A stretch of 64,000 nucleotides of DNA from Scytonema hofmannii PCC 7110. Its GTDB lineage: Bacteria > Cyanobacteriota > Cyanobacteriia > Cyanobacteriales > Nostocaceae. The notes beneath the pieces were generated by a model, which did no database searches, had not been told where the DNA came from, and saw nothing but the letters and a program-made list of their open reading frames with translations. The translations under genes were made by a program, and so were the position numbers. Shown here one piece after another: positions 7,279 through 19,501 of the stretch. Every line of letters begins with the position of its first letter. The stretch's first letter is position 1. Location of the stretch: NCBI RefSeq assembly GCF_000346485.2, contig NZ_KQ976354.1:4918436-4982435 (forward strand), written 5' to 3'.

Positions 7279-9399
7279 ATGAATCAATCCTATTTAACAA
7301 ACTTCGGTAAAATCGTTTTGGCAGCTGCTTATTTGGCGATCGCTTCTCCAGTATCGTCAGCTATTGCAGCCTCTGTACCCAAGACTACCGAAGCACAAAG
7401 CGCTGAAACTTCTACAAAGCAGCAATTATTAATTGCTGATGATGACGTTGATGACGACAAGACAACTGTTTCATCAGAATTGCCAGAAGAAGTCAAAACA
7501 GCGGTATTGAGTGATATTTCCCAACGTGCAAGTGTAGAAGCTTCTGCATTGCGCGTTGTGAAAGCGGAAAGGATTATTTGGCCCAATGGTTGTTTGGGAT
7601 TAAAAGAAGAAGAAGGAAGTTGTACCAAAGCTTTAGTACCTGGTTGGCAACTTGTCGTTGCAGATAACAGCCAAATGTGGGTGTACCGCACGAACGAGTC
7701 TGGTGCGATCGCTAAGCTTGATGAAGCGTCAACCCAAGCGATTACTGCAACAATGATGAAGGTGCGAAGCACCAACGAACAGATCGCCAGTCGCACAACC
7801 GCTATCCAACGCCGTGAAACCGTAGTGGTACAACGCAGAACTCAAGCAAGTGCTGTAGAGGCTTCTGCACAAAGTTCTCAATTTAGCGGTGCAAGGGCTG
7901 CATCCGTACAAAGCACTCAAATGAGCGCTGCGACTGTTGCTGTTAAAAGCAAAACAGGTTTTACCCTTTCTATTCTGCAACCATCAGGAAGCTTTTCAGA
8001 AGTTATTGCCCGTATTTCTGTTAAAGGTAAGCGTGGTAAAGGCTATTTCAAAGAGCGCTTTTTAGGTGATTACAAGTATAAGATTAAGCAGACAGCTAAG
8101 TTTGTGAAGGGGTTGAAAGCAGGCGACAGAGTAGTTGTACGTTTGTTTGATACTCAAAATCGCTTTATCGGCTACAGCGAATTTGAATCTTTGTCTGCAA
8201 ATACAGTCGTTAACCTGATTTTGTCGGCAAATCCAACACAATATAAAGTTGTCCGTACTGTTTACGGCTTAGATGCTGACTTTGATGGCGTCGTTGATGA
8301 AGGTTCTACCACCTATGACTACTTCTCGGAAGTCAGTGGTCAAAGTGCTAGCTTCTTCAGCAGTTCCCAACAAGTCAAAGTTAGCCAGTTCCAAGTTCAA
8401 GGTTATTCAACTGTTGCTAAGACTAGTGTTTATCCTGCTTCCTTCTCCAAAGGTAAATTTGCAGTTGTTCGTCAGTCTCTCAATGTTTTTAGTTCTAACT
8501 TAGCAGCAGCTTTAAAAGCTAAACCCGGTCAACTGGTACAACTACAGGAAGTTAGCCCTGACAGTAGATCCACTTACGATATTACCCAAATGATGATGGG
8601 CTATCGGGAAGTCGGTACAGCCAGGGGCGTTCAAGTGAAGTTTTCGGATGTGTCTGCAAACCACTGGGCAAAAGATTTTATTGCTGAGTTAGCAGCGCTG
8701 GAAATTATTGAAGGTTTCCCCGATGGAACTTTCCGCCCAGATGAGTATGTGACTCGCGCTCAATTTGCGGCAATGTTAAGCCAAGCTTTTGATAAAGTCA
8801 CAATTCGGAGTGCAGTTAAGTTCAAAGATGTCTCAACCGCCTACTGGGCTTACAATGCCATCCGTGAAGCTTATCAAATGGGCTTCTTGGGCGCTTCTGG
8901 GAATGTGTTCAACCCAACTATGAACCTTTCTCGCTTGGAAACTTTGTTTGCCTTGGCAGAAGGTCTCAACTATACTGTTAGCGGATCGACAGAAGCAATT
9001 CTGACTGCTTACACTGATGCAACTACCATTAGAAGCGACGTTCGGAATGCGATCGCAGCACTCACACAACGGGGTATTGTCGTTAACTATCCTAACGTTC
9101 AGTCTCTCAACGCTGACAAAGTAGCAACTCGCTCTGAAGTTGTCGCTTTAATATATAAAGCATTGGTGAGTACTGGAGAAGTGGTAGATATATCCTCGCA
9201 ATATGCTGTAGGACAATCGCAAATGCAGGTTGGACAGCAAGGAGAAGCTGAAGAACTCAATGTTGAACAGGTAAAACCCAAGAAACAGCATTGCAACCAA
9301 GGAATTGGTAACGGTGCTGAAGGTTGCGATCCAGGAAATTCCCATCCTCATGGTGGAAGTAACGACGAAGGCGGACGTACTCCTGGGATGAAGAGGTAA
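7279..9399 (+). CDS. Secreted SLH-domain surface protein
   Basis: 706 residues from the ATG at 7279; a GTG at 7270 would add three. An N-terminal signal peptide ends near SSAIAAS. The middle region has an unassigned domain with a cysteine pair (WPNGCLGL and GSCTKAL) and then beta-rich sequence. Near residues 450-630 there are two clear S-layer-homology units (FSDVSANHWAKDFI and FKDVSTAYWAYNAI) and a weaker third. SLH units bind cell-wall-linked polymers, so the protein is probably anchored in the periplasm or cell surface. The tail is rich in Gly, Asn and His (NSHPHGGSNDEGG). It is monocistronic, with a hairpin terminator 43 bases downstream shared with the convergent gene. Confidence 0.87.
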   Translation: MNQSYLTNFGKIVLAAAYLAIASPVSSAIAASVPKTTEAQSAETSTKQQLLIADDDVDDDKTTVSSELPEEVKTAVLSDISQRASVEASALRVVKAERIIWPNGCLGLKEEEGSCTKALVPGWQLVVADNSQMWVYRTNESGAIAKLDEASTQAITATMMKVRSTNEQIASRTTAIQRRETVVVQRRTQASAVEASAQSSQFSGARAASVQSTQMSAATVAVKSKTGFTLSILQPSGSFSEVIARISVKGKRGKGYFKERFLGDYKYKIKQTAKFVKGLKAGDRVVVRLFDTQNRFIGYSEFESLSANTVVNLILSANPTQYKVVRTVYGLDADFDGVVDEGSTTYDYFSEVSGQSASFFSSSQQVKVSQFQVQGYSTVAKTSVYPASFSKGKFAVVRQSLNVFSSNLAAALKAKPGQLVQLQEVSPDSRSTYDITQMMMGYREVGTARGVQVKFSDVSANHWAKDFIAELAALEIIEGFPDGTFRPDEYVTRAQFAAMLSQAFDKVTIRSAVKFKDVSTAYWAYNAIREAYQMGFLGASGNVFNPTMNLSRLETLFALAEGLNYTVSGSTEAILTAYTDATTIRSDVRNAIAALTQRGIVVNYPNVQSLNADKVATRSEVVALIYKALVSTGEVVDISSQYAVGQSQMQVGQQGEAEELNVEQVKPKKQHCNQGIGNGAEGCDPGNSHPHGGSNDEGGRTPGMKR

Positions 9400-9441
9400 A
9401 AGTTAAATCCCGTTACAATACTACTCGGATAAGCGGAAATT

Positions 9442-9474
9442 AGAACCCCGGTATCTTAAAGATACCGGGGTTCT
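9442..9474. terminator. Bidirectional hairpin terminator
   Basis: AGAACCCCGGTATCT, loop TAA, and the perfect complement, lying between the convergent SLH and phosphotransferase genes. It can act on either strand. Confidence 0.8.
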
Positions 9475-9514
9475 GGTACCTCAATATTTAAAATCCAATT
9501 TTGTAATTTTCGCT

Positions 9515-12163
<2,649 letters not shown>

Positions 12164-12347
12164 TTAGGTATTGTTAAACGACAATGAAAACCAAACGTTA
12201 AGTTAATTGTCGCACCTTTCCCGGAAAAACAGCGAGGATCTAAGGAGTTTTTCGGCCAAGCATCTTCTAAAATCCCCTTGAAAACTGCCTTGTAGCCTTA
12301 ACTTGTGACAAATGATATAATGATAATATTCTATCAATTTTTAGTGT

Positions 12348-12611
12348 ATGGAAATCATAAAGGTCACAGATGAAGGACAAGTGATGATTCCCGAATCATT
12401 GCGAAAATCTCATGGTTGGGAAATTGGTCAAGAATTGATAGCAATAGATATGGGTGATGGAATTCTTCTTAAGCCGAAAAAACCTTTTTTAACAACTACC
12501 TTGGATGACGTTGCTGGTTGTTTAAAATATCAAGGCGTACCAAAAACTCTTGAAGATATGGATAACGCAATTCGCCAAGGTGTAGAGGAATTATGGCATG
12601 GACGCAGTTGA
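12348..12611 (+). CDS. AbrB/MazE-type antitoxin
   Basis: 87 residues. The N-terminal swapped-hairpin DNA-binding fold is clear (VTDEGQVMIPESLRK and IGQELIAIDMGDGILLKP), as in VapB and MazE antitoxins; the C-terminal helix would bind the toxin. It overlaps the PIN toxin gene by 14 bases. A TATAAT 29 bases before the ATG could be the promoter -10. Since its toxin is truncated, it may now be an orphan regulator. Confidence 0.85.
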   Translation: MEIIKVTDEGQVMIPESLRKSHGWEIGQELIAIDMGDGILLKPKKPFLTTTLDDVAGCLKYQGVPKTLEDMDNAIRQGVEELWHGRS

Positions 12612-12840
12612 TACTAATATAATTGTGCGTCTTTTGACTCAAGATGACGAATTACAGTACCAAAAGAGTCTAGAAATTTTCCAGATGAAAAATATTTTTA
12701 TACCAGATACTGTAATTATTGAAACTGAGTGGGTGTTAAGGTATGCATATAAGTTTAAAAGAGACGAAATTTGTAGAGCTTTAAGAAAACTTTTCAGTTT
12801 ATCAAATGTTAATTTGAATAATGCAAACTTCGTAATCTGA
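12598..12840 (+). pseudogene. Truncated PIN-domain toxin (VapC-like)
   Basis: The 80-residue product starts as a normal PIN domain: acidic residue D6 in DTNIIVRLLTQDD and E43 in VIIETEWVL. Intact VapC toxins run to about 130 residues and carry further acidic residues, absent here. The sequence stops making sense after NLNNANF, at the same point where the opposing Uma2 fragment (12802-12963) stops. The nuclease is therefore very probably dead. Confidence 0.8.
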
Positions 12841-12963
12841 TAGACCCATAACAACAATACTCCCGTCCACTAGTTCCATTCGCCAATCTGGGTGTTCTGT
12901 TTGTAATTCTCGTAATTCCGCAATGGTAAACATAATGGTACGCGATCGCTGTTTCTTTTTCAT
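12802..12963 (-). pseudogene. Uma2 (DUF820) N-terminal fragment
   Basis: Minus-strand frame of 53 residues from the ATG at 12963. Residues 11-43 match the start of Uma2-family nuclease-fold proteins (FTIAELRELQTEHPDWRMEL then VDGSIVVMGLSDY). After SDY the frame enters the 3' end of the truncated PIN gene and stops at 12802. The catalytic C-terminal part is missing. Uma2 proteins are PD-(D/E)XK-fold proteins highly expanded in cyanobacteria. Confidence 0.7.
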
Positions 12964-13033
12964 TTTAGCTGGAATGCGATTCTTGCCGCTTCACGTCCAC
13001 GACAATAAGACATGATGGTACAAAATTGAGTCT

Positions 13034-13633
13034 ATGCCTTACAGCAACTTTACGTTCGCAAAAGCTAAAAAAGACTTTAACTTGATAGCGGTTGAAGGTG
13101 GACGGTTTCTACCGCAGATTGAGCCGATTCCACCAAGTGCTAGATTACAAGCCGCTTTGGAGGATTTGCCGTGGGCGATCGCTGTTGGTTCTGAACGAGC
13201 GAAGTCTGAATCGATTGTTTACCCTGTGTTACAAGAGGTGAGACGAATTCTCAACTTTCAAGTCAGCCTGTTCTCTGGTCGGGATTTTACTGTCGCTCCA
13301 GAAAAGGGACTCAATGGCTATGTTGATTATCTTATCAGTCGTTCTGTTGAACAACTCGAAATTGAAGCGCCGATAATCGTTCTGGCTGAAGCCAAACGCG
13401 ATAATCTTAACGAAGGGATCGGGCAATGTATTGCCGAAATGGTCGCTGCGCAACAGTTTAATCAAACGAATGAAATACCTATCTCGACAATCTACGGGGT
13501 AATCAGTAATGGTACCCAGTGGCGTTTCATGAAACTTGAAGACAGAACAGTGACAATTGACTTAATGGACTATCCTCTACCTCCTGTAGAATTCATCCTC
13601 GGTATGCTAATTTGGATCGTTAGGGAAGGGTGA
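13034..13633 (+). CDS. PD-(D/E)XK-type nuclease-like protein
   Basis: 199 residues, a cyanobacterial family resembling the N-terminal domain of type I restriction subunit HsdR. The signature is an Asp in LNGYVDYLIS (about residues 93-102) and E-A-K in IIVLAEAKRDN (about 115-125), a PD-(D/E)XK layout, followed by a conserved helix (GIGQCIAEMVAAQQF) and a strand with Gln/Trp (GVISNGTQWRFMKL). Catalytic residues appear intact. No methylase or specificity subunit is nearby, so a classic restriction system is unlikely. Role unknown. It is monocistronic, followed by a hairpin at 13656-13688. Confidence 0.7.
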   Translation: MPYSNFTFAKAKKDFNLIAVEGGRFLPQIEPIPPSARLQAALEDLPWAIAVGSERAKSESIVYPVLQEVRRILNFQVSLFSGRDFTVAPEKGLNGYVDYLISRSVEQLEIEAPIIVLAEAKRDNLNEGIGQCIAEMVAAQQFNQTNEIPISTIYGVISNGTQWRFMKLEDRTVTIDLMDYPLPPVEFILGMLIWIVREG

Positions 13634-13655
13634 GATACTGTCACTGACAACGGAA

Positions 13656-13688
13656 AACACACCCCAATCAGTTCCTAAGGGGTGTGTT
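13656..13688 (+). terminator. Hairpin after the nuclease-like gene
   Basis: AACACACCCC and its exact complement GGGGTGTGTT enclose a 13-base loop, 22 bases after the stop codon. There is no T-tract, so it is a plausible but not ideal terminator. Confidence 0.6.
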
Positions 13689-13735
13689 ACTACACAAGGA
13701 GTATTCATTGAGTTTAGCATCGGATGAAAATTTTC

Positions 13736-13762
13736 TCATCGAATGTTCATCCTCTTTTCATC
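13736..13762 (+). promoter_or_regulatory. Triple TCATC direct repeat, 11-bp phasing (site 1)
   Basis: TCATC occurs at 13736, 13747 and 13758, exactly 11 bp apart, so all copies face one side of the helix. The same triple TCAT pattern occurs at 18232 and 19328. Tandem 11-bp repeats are the usual binding arrangement for OmpR/PhoB-type response regulators. An AT-rich TTAAAAAAT follows and a short transcript region ends at the terminator 13843-13876. Confidence 0.55.
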
Positions 13763-13769
13763 CAGAGGT

Positions 13770-13876
13770 TAAAAAATAGCAGATGTAGAGTTTTGTTTTT
13801 GGTATTTCGTCGTTATAAGGTTCAATTGAAATGTTTCAGTTCAACAGTGCTACCTACTTTGGCACTGTTATTTTTT
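13770..13876 (+). ncRNA. Candidate small RNA with intrinsic terminator
   Basis: The stretch between the phased TCATC site and the terminator holds no open frame with a ribosome site. It ends with a textbook intrinsic terminator: stem AACAGTGC/GCACTGTT (13843-13850 with 13862-13869) followed by ATTTTTT. The promoter-like site, the lack of coding potential and the terminator suggest a plus-strand RNA of about 100 nt, convergent with the LysR gene. The exact 5' end is unknown. Confidence 0.4.
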
Positions 13877-13925
13877 ACAGAATTTGTGGCAATTCTTTAG
13901 AGACGTTAGCAGCATCTTTTTTCTG

Positions 13926-14822
13926 TTATTTAACTTCAATTTGAGCAATGATTTCTCGAAGAACACGAACAAATGTCTGTAAGACAGTGGAAGTGTCATC
14001 CTGACGCCAAACTGCTACTAACTCTACTTCTACATTTAAGGAACTGAGAGTCGTGTAGACTACCCCAGTTCTATGAATGTTGCGGATGGAAGCAGGTGCA
14101 AGGGAAACACCCATACCGGCGGAGACAAGACCGAGAATTGTCTGCTTCTGACTTGCCTTTTGAAAAACTTTAGGACTAAAACCAGCTTGTTGAAATAAAC
14201 TGATACATAAATCGTAATAGCCCGGTTCGAGATGACGAGAAACCAAAATGAAGGACTCGTTAGCGAGTGCAGATAATTTTAACTCTGACTGGGTGGCAAG
14301 TGGATGAGTTTCTGGCAAAATCACCACCAATGGCTCGCGTAGGATTGGTTCTTGAACTAACTCTGTATCGGGTATGGGTGGAATCATCAAACCGAGGTGA
14401 ATTTGGCGATTTTGCAAAGCTTGAACTTGAGCGCTAGATGTCATCTCTTCCAATTCCAGTTCCACCAGTGGAAACCGCTCTCGGAATATCCTCAGAACTT
14501 TAGGCAAAAGACTGTAAGTAGCAAAACCAGAGAACCCTACTGTCAGTCTACCGTTTTCTCCGCGAGCAACTTGCCTTGCCATCTCTACCGCCTGAGATGC
14601 TTTATGCAATATCTGACGCGCTTCCTCCAAAAATGCTTTTCCTGCTTCTGTTAACTGTACTCGACGCTTAGTACGGTGGAACAAAAGCACACCTATCTCT
14701 GCTTCTAATTGACGGATTTGTTGGCTGAGAGGTTGCTGAGTCATGTGGAGTCGTTCTGCAGCGCGACCAAAGTGCAGTTCTTCTGCAATGACGACAAAGT
14801 AGCGTAAATGTCTTAGTTCCAT
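13926..14822 (-). CDS. LysR-family regulator, probably IlvY-like
   Basis: 298 residues, a full-length LysR regulator. The N-terminal winged helix is at residues 1-60 (ELRHLRYFVVIAEELHFGRA, with recognition region MTQQPLSQQIRQLE). The effector domain spans about residues 90-290, with typical phrases LTVGFSGFATYSLLP and ILREPLVVILPETHPLA. It is divergent from the ketol-acid reductoisomerase with 179 bases between, the same arrangement as ilvY-ilvC in enteric bacteria, where IlvY activates ilvC on sensing acetohydroxy acids. That assignment rests on context; the sequence alone supports only the LysR family (closest in style to BenM/CbbR-type members). Confidence 0.88.
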   Translation of the reverse strand: MELRHLRYFVVIAEELHFGRAAERLHMTQQPLSQQIRQLEAEIGVLLFHRTKRRVQLTEAGKAFLEEARQILHKASQAVEMARQVARGENGRLTVGFSGFATYSLLPKVLRIFRERFPLVELELEEMTSSAQVQALQNRQIHLGLMIPPIPDTELVQEPILREPLVVILPETHPLATQSELKLSALANESFILVSRHLEPGYYDLCISLFQQAGFSPKVFQKASQKQTILGLVSAGMGVSLAPASIRNIHRTGVVYTTLSSLNVEVELVAVWRQDDTSTVLQTFVRVLREIIAQIEVK

Positions 14823-14883
14823 AATCCGATTTGAACTTTTTAAGTGTTAATTGCTTATGAAAAAGGTGTTGGACAGTGAAAAA

Positions 14884-14915
14884 AATAACCTCTATGTTAA
14901 AAACTAACAGTTATT
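14884..14915. promoter_or_regulatory. Nested palindrome, candidate LysR operator
   Basis: TGTTA-AAAAC-TAACA (14895-14909) is a perfect inverted repeat, nested inside AATAAC (14884) and GTTATT (14910). It lies between the divergent LysR and reductoisomerase genes where a LysR-type activator would bind. Confidence 0.5.
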
Positions 14916-14951
14916 TTTCTGTCTGCGATTAATTGTGGATAAGGCTTTCTC

Positions 14952-16489
<1,538 letters not shown>

Positions 16490-16522
16490 ATTCCAAATTC
16501 AGTTTCATTTCCTCAACTCAAC

Positions 16523-17875
16523 CTACGATAAGGCTATTCCATTGTATTGAAAAGCATTGTCCCAAACATAATCGATAACAGCCTTAGCATCATCCAAAGA
16601 AAGAACGTGGCAAAATCCCTGATTATCATAAGTAAGTAAAGGAATCTCAGACACATTATCAACTTCCTTACTATTTCCCAAAACTTGGCCACGAATCTCT
16701 TCTAAATTATTTAAAGGACCATGGATGTCAAAGTTAATTTTCATACCCACCTTCCTCTCCATCCAAGTTTCAATGCGAGAGTCTAGCTGTTGTGGAGTCA
16801 GAGGAGTTGGACAAGTTAAAAGATGATAATAAACCAAAATAATTTCTTTACACTCTTGCTCCTCAGCAATATCCATTAGCATCTGAAAAACACTTGTATT
16901 ACTAGCTAAATTCTTAAAAAATAGCGTATCCGTCACATCTTTTTGAAATTTAATTTTTTTATTTTTGTACTTATTGTATTGCTGAAAAGCAAAACCACCT
17001 AGAGCGATCGCTAACGATAGTGTTGCCACCAGAACGGACATGACATTTTGGCTTTTATACTGTTCTACAACTAAACCTAATGATTTAAGTAGAGATGTCG
17101 CATTAAAAACCAGCAAAATGGCAGCAATCAGTAATAACAAATTTGGTAATGCTTTTAAGAGCAAGGGAATTGCTGCTCCAATAGCAGGAATGCCAAATAG
17201 CAGGCGATCTTTCCAAGTCATACTAGTGACAACATTAGGAAAAAGCAAGTCAATATCTAGTTTTGGAATATTTTTATAGAAGTAAACATACATTTTACCA
17301 GGCGTAAAATTTAACTCTTCTATCTTAATTTTCTTACGGCGAAAGTAAGCCACTTCCTTAAACTTAATCAGTAAAACAATTCGTTCAAAAGTCTCAATAT
17401 TTTTTTCCTGCTGCCAAAAGAAGAATTTTTTCAGAATAATTTTCTTACTGGTATCGCCTTGATAATAGCAGAAAAAGCAGTCAAAGTCCTCAAAATCAAC
17501 TTGAGTTTTCAAATCAATTAGCGATTTCTTACCTAATGCTCGTTTTACAATTGATTCAGATAAAGGAATGTAATTAGCCCTTTCTAAAATGTGATGAAAC
17601 GCTTCAACCACTTTTGACTCCATCGCGTCATATTGGTCAAAAGTTGGTTGAGTCAGCGATTGAACATCTGCACTAGGGTTGAAAGGTACGTAGTTGTCTT
17701 TGATAATTTCTAAGGTCTTGTGGAAGCGAAAGTGGTAGTATGCAGATAGAATTTGGCAGAAATCTTTAAATTTTTCAGCCTCAGCAGCATTGAACTGACC
17801 ATCTTGCAGGCAAAGTTCGATAATATCAGTGCGGCGGTAGGGAATAAACGCTTCTCGATTTTCATAGACTGCCAT
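16523..17875 (-). CDS. DUF3754 (TMEM143-like) membrane protein
   Basis: 450 residues. It opens with the family motif REAFIPYRRTDIIELC and has a central domain containing FEDFDCFFCYYQGD and VYFYKNIPKLDIDLLFP. Two membrane segments follow in the C-terminal half (IGAAIPLLLKALPNLLLLIA and VLVATLSLAIALGGFAF), with charged cytoplasmic flanks. Related proteins occur in cyanobacteria and as TMEM143 in plastid or mitochondrial lineages; the function is not established. The gene is monocistronic and convergent with the reductoisomerase, with 33 bases between. The start at 17875 fits the family N-terminus. Confidence 0.78.
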   Translation of the reverse strand: MAVYENREAFIPYRRTDIIELCLQDGQFNAAEAEKFKDFCQILSAYYHFRFHKTLEIIKDNYVPFNPSADVQSLTQPTFDQYDAMESKVVEAFHHILERANYIPLSESIVKRALGKKSLIDLKTQVDFEDFDCFFCYYQGDTSKKIILKKFFFWQQEKNIETFERIVLLIKFKEVAYFRRKKIKIEELNFTPGKMYVYFYKNIPKLDIDLLFPNVVTSMTWKDRLLFGIPAIGAAIPLLLKALPNLLLLIAAILLVFNATSLLKSLGLVVEQYKSQNVMSVLVATLSLAIALGGFAFQQYNKYKNKKIKFQKDVTDTLFFKNLASNTSVFQMLMDIAEEQECKEIILVYYHLLTCPTPLTPQQLDSRIETWMERKVGMKINFDIHGPLNNLEEIRGQVLGNSKEVDNVSEIPLLTYDNQGFCHVLSLDDAKAVIDYVWDNAFQYNGIALS

Positions 17876-18061
17876 GAGCTTACATTAAGAGGTAAATGCT
17901 GCCAAACAAACTTTACAGTGCTGCTTTTGTTATAGAACCACAAGTTAGGTACTTATAGCAATTTTAGTGAGGATAGTCAATTATCAAGAGTAGGGTTAGG
18001 GGTAGGAGCGCACGGCATTGCGCACGCACAAAGGTAGTAAGATGACTGCATGGCTCGTATT

Positions 18062-18217
18062 TTATCCCGACTTTTCACGGGATGTGGAAAAGTCAGCTAA
18101 GTACTTCTGCAACTGCTCAAGATTTCGATGCTCGGATATCTCCTGAATTACTCTTAACGGGATGCCAGCATTGCTTATTTGAGTTAGCATGGTTCTTCTA
18201 AAGCTATGGTAGGCACA
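18062..18217 (-). pseudogene. Tyrosine recombinase C-terminal remnant
   Basis: The minus-strand frame reads HSFRRTMLTQISNAG then IPLRVIQEISEHRNLEQLQ and KYLADFS. This is the C-terminal box of phage-type integrases: HSFRRT with Arg, the H-R of EHRNL, and the catalytic Tyr in QKYL. Everything upstream is missing and no start exists. It marks a former integrase next to the leader-peptide locus. Confidence 0.72.
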
Positions 18218-18231
18218 TCATGAGGTTTTTC

Positions 18232-18257
18232 TCATTGTTTTTTCATCATGGTTTCAT
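18232..18257 (+). promoter_or_regulatory. Triple TCAT direct repeat, 11-bp phasing (site 2)
   Basis: TCAT at 18232, 18243 and 18254 with 11-bp spacing. A 20-bp core (18238-18257) is identical to site 3 at 19334-19353. It lies 140 bases upstream of the double-glycine peptide gene, in the same orientation, and is a likely activator site for it. Confidence 0.55.
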
Positions 18258-18397
18258 CTAATTAAAGAACTTTTTTCCATTATGAAATGATGAAAGCCTT
18301 GGAATTGAAAAGTCAGTAACGCATTATAGGAATGGGATAAGAAAAGACATTCATCAAATCCCAAAGACAAATAATGAAATCTTGATGGGAAATTAAC

Positions 18398-18607
18398 ATG
18401 ACTAAAATTACAATTTTCCAACTGCATACTGTTGATGCTGACTCTATTCAAAAGTTAACAGATGCTGAGATTGATGCAACAAAAGGGGGACTTGTAACCA
18501 TCGATGCTGATGTTCGCAATGCCTTTGTTAGTGCCGTCAATAGCGCGGCTTTCGGTGCTAATCTTGTGGTCAATAATGTGCTAAGAAGTATAGGCTTAGG
18601 TGCATGA
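18398..18607 (+). CDS. Double-glycine leader peptide (bacteriocin/RiPP-like precursor)
   Basis: 69 residues. The N-terminal part ends in a classic double-glycine leader: KLTDAEIDATKGG, with Gly-Gly at residues 30-31 preceded by the L-x-x-x-E-I pattern recognised by peptidase-containing ABC exporters (C39 type). The predicted core of 38 residues (starting LVTIDADVRNAF) is small, lacks Cys, and is rich in Ala, Val and Asn, amphipathic rather than strongly modified. Exported short peptides of this class serve as microcins or signals in cyanobacteria. No exporter or modifying enzyme lies in the window, so maturation would depend on genes elsewhere. The upstream phased operator and downstream hairpin suggest a dedicated, regulated transcript. 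Confidence 0.7.
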   Translation: MTKITIFQLHTVDADSIQKLTDAEIDATKGGLVTIDADVRNAFVSAVNSAAFGANLVVNNVLRSIGLGA

Positions 18608-18678
18608 GTGCTTTTCACTCAAGTTCCTTCACAAATCAGGGGGTTAAAGCAAGACAGTTTGAATAAGTAAACCAATAC

Positions 18679-18705
18679 AAACCCGTTCTTTTAAAGAGCG
18701 GGTTT
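18679..18705 (+). terminator. Hairpin after leader-peptide gene
   Basis: AAACCCGTTCTT, loop TTA, AAGAGCGGGTTT, with one G-U pair; it lies 72 bases after the stop. Confidence 0.7.
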
Positions 18706-18775
18706 GGTTTGGGACAATTTCCTACAAATCATTAACTGATGGGAAATCAGGGATGACATCAGTCGAAGGTAATTT

Positions 18776-18910
18776 TCACCAGGAGGATGAAAATATTTTT
18801 GAGACATAAGTGTTTTCATTAGTATTAGCAACAGGTGATAGCATTGACAAGCTAGCAGCCGCTCCTAACACCTGCTCTTCCGATACTTCCAAGTAATTGT
18901 AAGAGGACAT
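18776..18910 (-). CDS. Possible 44-residue peptide
   Basis: Minus-strand ATG at 18910, 44 codons, opening MSSYNYLEVSEEQVLGAAAS and ending in SSSW. No family recognised. The helical, acidic first half resembles a peptide leader, but there is no Gly-Gly and only a weak ribosome site. It is listed because of its position between the leader-peptide gene and a small secreted protein. Confidence 0.25.
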   Translation of the reverse strand: MSSYNYLEVSEEQVLGAAASLSMLSPVANTNENTYVSKIFSSSW

Positions 18911-18954
18911 TTCTCTATTCACTTAGTCGGTAAGCATTAACCAAGAGCAATAGT

Positions 18955-19287
18955 CTATCTGATGACTAACAAAGCTCTCTTATTTACATCAAGAGATTCA
19001 GATAAGCAGCCATCTACAAAAATCCCTGGATTTAACTGTGTACAGGAATGACACCAACAAAAATAATCAGCCTGAGTTGCATTCAGTTGAATACGCCCAA
19101 TATAGTAACTTCCGTCCACGGTATCTTTTGCTATAACGCGAAACCGCTCATACACTAAACGTTGGTCTTCGTGTTTAATCGATTCTGTCTCGTCAGAAAA
19201 ATTCTCGGACTGCAAATGGTATGTTTGTGAATTCATAGTTAAAGTTGGTAAAAACGCAAGTATTAAAAGTAATACGTAGAGTTTCAT
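18955..19287 (-). CDS. Small exported protein, unknown function
   Basis: 110 residues from the ATG at 19287, which gives a clean signal-peptide-like start (KLYVLLLILAFLPTLT); an ATG at 19317 would add ten polar residues. The mature part has a possible beta-rich centre (SYYIGRIQLNATQADYFCW) and four cysteines in CWCHSC plus DGC, which could form disulfides in the periplasm. No family recognised. Phased operator site 3 lies 41 bases upstream on the opposite strand, so the two may be co-controlled. Confidence 0.5.
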   Translation of the reverse strand: MKLYVLLLILAFLPTLTMNSQTYHLQSENFSDETESIKHEDQRLVYERFRVIAKDTVDGSYYIGRIQLNATQADYFCWCHSCTQLNPGIFVDGCLSESLDVNKRALLVIR

Positions 19288-19327
19288 TACACTATCAAAC
19301 AATTCTTTATACGTCATGAGAAAAATC

Positions 19328-19353
19328 TCATGATTTTTTCATCATGGTTTCAT
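19328..19353 (+). promoter_or_regulatory. Triple TCAT direct repeat, 11-bp phasing (site 3)
   Basis: TCAT at 19328, 19339 and 19350, each 11 bp apart, sharing a 20-bp identical core with site 2. Downstream on the plus strand there is no gene, only a region ending in a hairpin with nine T (to 19478). Upstream on the minus strand is the start of the small exported protein. Confidence 0.55.
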
Positions 19354-19359
19354 GTAATA

Positions 19360-19478
19360 CTCAAATTATCGTAAGTATGCAAACTCATAAGTATGCAAAC
19401 GCAGACAAACAACTAAACTATCCCCATATCCCTCATGCCGTAATGCAATCACCAGGAGTTGGGGTTTTTTTTTGTATG
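19360..19478 (+). ncRNA. Candidate small RNA downstream of site 3
   Basis: The stretch lacks a plausible gene. It ends in GGAGTTGGGG followed by nine T; GGA and TGGGG can pair with CCCCATATCC about 40 bases earlier, giving an imperfect intrinsic terminator. With the phased operator just upstream this resembles the arrangement at 13736-13876. The 5' end is not defined. Confidence 0.35.
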
Positions 19479-19501
19479 TAGGGCGTAGTAGATAGATTGT
19501 G

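Noticed and set aside
7329-7980. Minus-strand frames inside the SLH gene
   Set aside because: Shadows of a well-supported gene.
18955-19317. Start at 19317 for the small exported protein
   Set aside because: The ten extra residues precede the signal peptide; ATG 19287 gives a normal signal sequence, although the choice is not certain.
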